DNA of 64,000 nt from Lachnospiraceae bacterium UBA7093 (GTDB lineage Bacteria > Bacillota > Clostridia > Lachnospirales > Lachnospiraceae). Shown here piece after piece: positions 60,084 to 64,000 of the stretch. The stretch covers positions 49,337-113,336 of the forward strand of contig DKYT01000013.1 of NCBI GenBank assembly GCA_002492465.1, read 5' to 3'. Position 1 is the first letter of the stretch, and the number at the start of each line of letters is the position of its first letter. The notes below the pieces were generated by a model. It worked only from the letters and a program-made list of their open reading frames with translations. It had not been told where the DNA came from and made no database searches. The position numbers were made by a program, and so were the translations under genes.

Positions 60084-60440
60084 TAGATTGCGGCGGTTCG
60101 GTTCCGGCAGAATTTCAGGAGGCTACACAGGCACCGGAAGCCATATGGGCATGCTCCCATGAGCACTGGCGTTTCAGGGCTTGGGCGGAAAATCGGTTAT
60201 TTCACTTACAGAATGGTGAATTATCAGGGAAAAACCGCCAGGACGGCGGTTTTAGGAGTCATACGGCACGGATGCCGCTTGACTCCGACCCGTCAGGAAT
60301 GAAATTGCTGCCCATTCTGTTAGTGAAATCCGATTTAGAGACAGTTCTGAAACGCCAGTGCTCATGGGAGCATGCCCATATGGCTTCCGATGCCTGTGTA
60401 GCCTCCTGAAATTCTGCCGGAACCGAACCGCCGTAATCTA
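60084..60440. repeat. large inverted-repeat element with nested hairpins
   Basis: Two 94-bp arms (60084-60177 and 60347-60440) are inverted copies with only two differences: 60090/60434 (a G-T wobble if folded as RNA) and 60134/60390 (C-A). Pairing resumes weakly further in (about 60190-60215 with 60312-60336). The middle holds two more perfect stems: AAAACCGCC 60231-60239 with 60245-60253, and GGAGTCA 60255-60261 with 60280-60286, the latter enclosing CGGCA/TGCCG (60264-60268, 60273-60277). No transposase, no clear target-site duplication and no convincing gene lie inside. It resembles a MITE or a large structured RNA locus. It fills most of the only gene-free stretch (60054-60533) over 300 bases. 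Confidence 0.85.
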
Positions 60441-60463
60441 AGTATGATTGTAGCACTTGACGC

Positions 60464-60492
60464 TTGTGTTGTATAGATATCTTTGTTAAAAT
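60464..60492 (+). promoter_or_regulatory. predicted promoter of glgB-mscS
   Basis: TTGTGT (60464-60469) and TAAAAT (60487-60492) are 17 bases apart. The leader then contains a small stem GCGG/CCGC (60503-60514) before the GGAGGGG ribosome binding site of glgB. The promoter lies outside the inverted repeat. Confidence 0.5.
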
Positions 60493-60533
60493 AAGTATAT
60501 ATGCGGCGAGCCGCCTGAGGATGGAGGGGACTT

Positions 60534-63023
60534 ATGAATAATAAATTATACAAACTTATGAATTGGCCGAGAATTGAGGGAATTATTTATTCGGAGGAGG
60601 ACAATCCCCATGAAATTTTAGGACCTCATGTGACAGGGAAGAGTGTTTTATTCCAGACTTTCTGGCCGGGCGCGCTGAAGGTTGCGCTTGTAACGTTGCA
60701 GGACAATCAAAAGCACGCAATGGAAATGGTAGATGAATCCGGTTATTTTGCATGTCTGCTTCCCGGAAAGATTCCGGATGCCTATGAGTACGAGGTGTGT
60801 TATGAGGAATCTATCGTTATGCGCACAAAGGATGCTTACCGGTATAAGGTTGGGCTGACAGATAAGGATATTGATAAATTTAACCAGGGAATTCACTATT
60901 CCATTTATGAAAAGCTGGGTGCGCACGTGATGGAAATAGACGGTGTGAAGGGAACCTTTTTTGCAGTTTGGGCGCCCAATGCAGTGCGGGTCAGCGTAGT
61001 GGGGGATTTTAACCACTGGGACGGACGGATCCATCAGATGCGGCGTAACCCGAAAGGCGGCATTTTCGAACTGTTCATACCTGACACGGGGGCAGGGGAA
61101 TGCTATAAATTTGAAATTAAGGTAAAGGGAGGTCTGACCTTCCTGAAGGCGGATCCCTATGCCCTGGGACAGCAGCTGCGCCCGGAATCTGCTTCCGTTA
61201 TCCGGGAAATCTCTTATAATTGGAAGGATGAAAAATGGCTTCAGGGAAGAAAACGGCGGCAGGAAAAAGATTCGCCTATAAGCGTTTACGAGCTGTATCT
61301 GGGTTCCTTCAGAAGAGACAGAGAGACGGACGGTTATTTAAATTACAGAGAGCTTGCAGGGGAAGTGATAAAATATGTTAAGGACACGGGATATACCCAT
61401 GTAGAGTTGATGCCGGTGATGGAGCATCCTCTGGATGCGTCCTGGGGATATCAGGTGATCGGCTACTATGCGCCTACTGCAAGATACGGAACCGCTGAAG
61501 ATTTTATGTATTTTGTGGATGCCCTGCATCAGGCGGATATCGGTGTGATTTTAGACTGGGTTCCGGCACATTTTCCCAGAGACACCTATGGGCTTGCACA
61601 GTTTGACGGTACCTGTCTTTATGAACATGCGGATCCACGCCAGGGGGCACATCCCCATTGGGGCACACTGATTTATAATTACGGAAGACCTCAGGTATCC
61701 AATTATTTGATTGCCAACGCCCTTTATTGGGTAGAAAAGTACCACGCGGACGGTATCCGGATGGATGCTGTGGCTTCTATGCTCTATTTGGATTATGGGA
61801 AAAGGGACGGAGAATGGATTGCCAATCTCTATGGCGGCAACGAAAACCTGGAGGCAATGGAGCTGCTGAAGCACTTAAATTCTGTGATGAAAAAGCGGAA
61901 TCCTGGAGTGCTTATGATTGCCGAGGAGTCCACTGCCTGGCCTAAGATCACAGGAAGCCTTGAAGAGGATGGGCTTGGCTTTGATTTGAAATGGAACATG
62001 GGCTTTATGAATGATTTCCTGGATTATATCGGATATGATCCTTATTTCAGAGCGCATCACCACGACGAGCTTACCTTCAGTATGATCTATGCTTACAGTG
62101 AGAATTTTATGTTGGTATATTCCCACGACGAGGCGGTCCATGGAAAGGCAACCATGATCGGCAAAATGCCGGGAGTGCTGGAGGATAAATTTGCCAATCT
62201 GCGTATTACCTATGCATACATGATGACCCATCCCGGCAAAAAGCTTCTGTTTATGGGACAGGATATTGGGGAGTTTAAGGAGTTTGACGAAACCAGGGAA
62301 ACGGAATGGGCGCTGTTGCAGCAGGACGCTCACAAGGGCATCTGGCGACTGGTGAAGGATCTTAACGCACTGTACCGTGAAAAACCGGCGCTCTATGCAC
62401 TGGATACCAGTCCTGAAGGTTTTGAATGGATTAACTGCATATCCCCTGAAAAATGTATGCTTTCTTTCATGCGTAAAACCAGGAAAGAGGAAGAGCTTCT
62501 GGTGGTGGTTGTAAACTTTGCAAATGTGGAGCAGGAATTTACAGTAGGGGTTCCTCTGGAAGGCAAATATAAAGAAATTTTAAATACGGATGCGAAGTGC
62601 TACGGGGGACTTGGCAGAGTAAACGGGCGACCCAGATTTGTTGAGGAAGAGGAGGCGGACGGCCGGCCTTATTCCTTTAAGATCACCAGCGCGCCTTTGT
62701 CCGCAAGTATTTTTGCCTATGTGCCCTACACGGAGAAGGAAAAGCAGCAGATCGAAAAGAAAAAAGCAAAGCTTGAGGCGGAGAGAAGAGCCGAAGAAGC
62801 AAAGCGGGAAGCCGAGGAGGCAAAAGAGCAGGCGCAGAAGGCAAAGGAAGAAGCCGAGGAGGCAAAAAAACAGGCGGAAGAGGCGATGGAAAGAGCGAAA
62901 GAGGCACAGGAAAAAGCGGCACAGATTATGCAGAAGGCGCAGGATGAGCTAAAACGGGTAGAGGAAATGCGCAGGGAAGAGGAAGCGCTCAAGAAATCTG
63001 CCGGGGCAAAAAAGAAAAAATAG
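60534..63023 (+). CDS. glgB: 1,4-alpha-glucan branching enzyme with extra coiled-coil tail
   Basis: GlgB makes alpha-1,6 branches in glycogen. Residues 1-732 match the long form (about 730 residues) with an N1 domain, a CBM48 domain (FFAVWAPNAVRVSVVGDFNHWDG), and the GH13 barrel: catalytic Asp in DGIRMDAVASMLYLDYG, Glu in MIAEESTAWP and Asp in VYSHDEAVHGKATM. The remaining about 97 residues (from about 733) are an unusual highly charged coiled coil with repeated EEAK/REAEEAK-type units and a basic end (GAKKKK). That tail is not part of the enzyme family as I know it. No other glycogen genes lie nearby. mscS follows after 12 bases. Confidence 0.93.
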   Translation: MNNKLYKLMNWPRIEGIIYSEEDNPHEILGPHVTGKSVLFQTFWPGALKVALVTLQDNQKHAMEMVDESGYFACLLPGKIPDAYEYEVCYEESIVMRTKDAYRYKVGLTDKDIDKFNQGIHYSIYEKLGAHVMEIDGVKGTFFAVWAPNAVRVSVVGDFNHWDGRIHQMRRNPKGGIFELFIPDTGAGECYKFEIKVKGGLTFLKADPYALGQQLRPESASVIREISYNWKDEKWLQGRKRRQEKDSPISVYELYLGSFRRDRETDGYLNYRELAGEVIKYVKDTGYTHVELMPVMEHPLDASWGYQVIGYYAPTARYGTAEDFMYFVDALHQADIGVILDWVPAHFPRDTYGLAQFDGTCLYEHADPRQGAHPHWGTLIYNYGRPQVSNYLIANALYWVEKYHADGIRMDAVASMLYLDYGKRDGEWIANLYGGNENLEAMELLKHLNSVMKKRNPGVLMIAEESTAWPKITGSLEEDGLGFDLKWNMGFMNDFLDYIGYDPYFRAHHHDELTFSMIYAYSENFMLVYSHDEAVHGKATMIGKMPGVLEDKFANLRITYAYMMTHPGKKLLFMGQDIGEFKEFDETRETEWALLQQDAHKGIWRLVKDLNALYREKPALYALDTSPEGFEWINCISPEKCMLSFMRKTRKEEELLVVVVNFANVEQEFTVGVPLEGKYKEILNTDAKCYGGLGRVNGRPRFVEEEEADGRPYSFKITSAPLSASIFAYVPYTEKEKQQIEKKKAKLEAERRAEEAKREAEEAKEQAQKAKEEAEEAKKQAEEAMERAKEAQEKAAQIMQKAQDELKRVEEMRREEEALKKSAGAKKKK

Positions 63024-63035
63024 GGAGAAGCAGGC

Positions 63036-63893
63036 ATGATTGCAGATGAGATCGAAATGGGGGTAAACCCGGGAGTGATAGAAAAGTTTTTGCAGCAGCT
63101 GCCGGAAAAGGCTTTTCATTTGGGATTGAGAGTGGTTTTGGCGGGGCTTGCCTTTTTGATCGGCTTACAGCTGATCCGGCTGATCAGAGGTTTGCTGAAA
63201 AGAGGGCTGAACAAAAGCCATGCAGATAGCAATGCGGTTCATTTTATCGATTCCTTTGTGAAGTTCGGGCTTACCTTCGTGTTGATTTTGATGATTGCTT
63301 CCGGTATGGGAGTAGATGCCGCCAGCATCATTGCCATTCTGGGATCGGCAAGCGTTGCAATTGGTCTTGCAGTGCAGGGAAGTCTGAGCAATTTTGCAGG
63401 AGGCGTTCTGCTCCTTTTGTTGAAACCTTTTACGGCAGGAGATTATATCAGGGACGGACTGGGAAACGAAGGGAGTGTTGAAGCCGTCGATCTTTTTTAT
63501 ACGCGGATTGTCACGCCGGAAAATAAGGTGATCGTATTGCCTAACGGCACCCTTGCCAACGGTACCATCACCAATTTTACCCAATGCAGGGAGAGAAGGA
63601 TTGATATTTTGGTGGGGATTGCCTACGAAGCGGATATCAGAAAGGCACGGGAAGTGATTCAGGAGGTAATTGCCCGGGAAGACGCCGTGCTGCAGGAGAG
63701 AGAAATCCGCGTTTTTGTAGAGGGGCTGGGGGAAAGCAGCGTAAACCTGAATGTCAGATGCTGGACGCTTCAGGAGAATTTTTGGGATACCAAATGGCAG
63801 CTCACAGAAGAGATCAAGTATGCGCTGGACGAGGCACAGATCAGGATTCCTTATCCCCAGATGGACGTTCACCTGGACGGACCTTCCGGGTAA
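63036..63893 (+). CDS. MscS family mechanosensitive channel
   Basis: The 285-residue protein is a small-conductance mechanosensitive channel. It has three membrane helices (about 28-48, 67-89, and the pore helix at about 95-125 with GSASVAIGLAVQGSLSNFAGG), followed by a beta domain (FTAGDYIRDGLGNEGSVEAVDLFYTRI, in part) and the C-terminal mixed domain ending in IPYPQMDVHL. This matches the short MscS form. GGGAG precedes the ATG; it is probably co-transcribed with glgB. Such channels release solutes during osmotic downshock. Confidence 0.94.
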   Translation: MIADEIEMGVNPGVIEKFLQQLPEKAFHLGLRVVLAGLAFLIGLQLIRLIRGLLKRGLNKSHADSNAVHFIDSFVKFGLTFVLILMIASGMGVDAASIIAILGSASVAIGLAVQGSLSNFAGGVLLLLLKPFTAGDYIRDGLGNEGSVEAVDLFYTRIVTPENKVIVLPNGTLANGTITNFTQCRERRIDILVGIAYEADIRKAREVIQEVIAREDAVLQEREIRVFVEGLGESSVNLNVRCWTLQENFWDTKWQLTEEIKYALDEAQIRIPYPQMDVHLDGPSG

Positions 63894-63899
63894 AGGGAA

Positions 63900-63923
63900 C
63901 AGTTCAGCCTTCCGGCTGAACTG
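63900..63923 (+). terminator. hairpin behind the MscS gene
   Basis: CAGTTCAGCC (63900-63909) pairs perfectly with GGCTGAACTG (63914-63923) around a TTCC loop. No T-run follows (AATAAAAAA does), so it may not be a classic terminator. Confidence 0.55.
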
Positions 63924-63936
63924 AATAAAAAACCTC

Positions 63937-63965
63937 TTGCAAATTAGAGAGAGTGACGTTATAAT
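63937..63965 (+). promoter_or_regulatory. predicted promoter of the tRNA gene
   Basis: TTGCAA (63937-63942) and a perfect TATAAT (63960-63965) are 17 bases apart. The expected start, about seven bases downstream, falls just before the mature tRNA 5' end at 63976. Confidence 0.75.
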
Positions 63966-63975
63966 GATTTTTGAT

Positions 63976-64000
63976 GCTACTGTGGCTCAGTCGGTAGAGC
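63976..64000 (+). tRNA. tRNA gene, 5' part, cut by the window end
   Basis: The last 25 bases show a 7-base acceptor strand (GCTACTG), then T-G, then the conserved D-arm GCTCAGTCGGTAGAGC. The anticodon lies outside the window, so the amino acid cannot be named. Confidence 0.8.

Noticed and set aside
59993..60409. Open frame of 138 codons running through the inverted repeat on the plus strand
   Set aside because: It starts inside a minus-strand gene, has no ribosome binding site, and its middle runs through hairpins; it is best explained by the repeat sequence.
60077..60453. Target-site duplication around the inverted repeat
   Set aside because: TTGTAG occurs at 60081-60086 and 60448-60453, but the first overlaps the arm end and the second is displaced from it, so it is not a convincing duplication.
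60259..60456. Open frame of 65 codons on the minus strand in the right arm
   Set aside because: It mirrors the left-arm frame because the arms are inverted copies; both differences between the arms change the amino acid, so no coding constraint is visible.
1..64000. CRISPR arrays, prophage genes, insertion sequences, rRNA genes
   Set aside because: No regularly spaced repeats, transposase, integrase, phage structural genes or rRNA sequence were seen.

Overview
The window looks like chromosomal DNA of an anaerobic, spore-forming, low-to-moderate G+C Firmicute, most probably a member of the Lachnospiraceae (Clostridia). The reasons are strong AGGAGG ribosome binding sites, frequent GTG/TTG starts, sporulation genes (yqfC, yqfD, a SpoVB-like flippase), Rex, formate-tetrahydrofolate ligase with FolD, an NfnAB-type transhydrogenase, and YesM/YesN regulators beside carbohydrate ABC transporters. 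No phage, plasmid, insertion sequence, CRISPR array or rRNA was seen. Almost everything is tightly packed housekeeping DNA; the only stretch over 300 bases without a gene is 60054-60533.

Layout. 1-3005: end of a CUT1 sugar transporter operon (binding protein, two permeases, no ATPase). 3104-8019: a second lipoprotein binding protein with its own histidine kinase and AraC-type response regulator. 8016-11838 (minus): an ABC-F ATPase followed by a LacI-type sensor fused to GGDEF. 11839-16461: a divergent promoter, then rex, a coiled-coil gene, nnr, alr and mazF. 16554-19802: a CNNM/CBS transporter, YebC and a membrane protein. 19904-25905: a TepA-like ClpP relative, ftsK, fhs, folD. 25947-31690: a zinc-ribbon/TPR/CHB_HEX membrane protein, nfnA-nfnB, a MORN-repeat membrane protein and a zinc-ribbon membrane protein. 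31687-36530: rlmH, yqfC, yqfD, phoH, a degenerate PgpH-like protein and ybeY. 36559-44552: SpoVB-like flippase, a hypothetical, two flavoproteins, 5-formyl-THF cyclo-ligase, proA, and degV (minus). 44705-49744: lactonase-fold protein, aroC (minus), an M15 carboxypeptidase, tgt, yajC. 49826-57295: leuB, a membrane glycosyltransferase-like protein, ilvD, ilvB and an L,D-transpeptidase. 57389-59659: serC-serA. 59745-60053 (minus): a small hypothetical. 60084-60440: a large inverted-repeat element. 60534-63893: glgB with an extra coiled-coil tail and an MscS channel. The window ends inside a tRNA gene.

The metabolic genes fit an anaerobe that runs one-carbon units through tetrahydrofolate (fhs, folD, formyl-THF cyclo-ligase) and balances NADH, NADPH and ferredoxin (rex, nfnAB), with pieces of serine, branched-chain amino acid, proline and chorismate synthesis. 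The envelope is served by alr, the M15 peptidase, the L,D-transpeptidase, the flippase and MscS.

The least ordinary item is the 357-bp inverted repeat between a small minus-strand gene and glgB: 94-bp arms with only two differences and two further hairpins inside. Others are a 20-bp palindrome whose two arms each carry a consensus -35 box for opposite promoters, a PgpH-position protein that has lost its extracellular domain and catalytic HD residues, a GlgB with about 97 extra coiled-coil residues, and a hairpin sequence shared by three gene ends.
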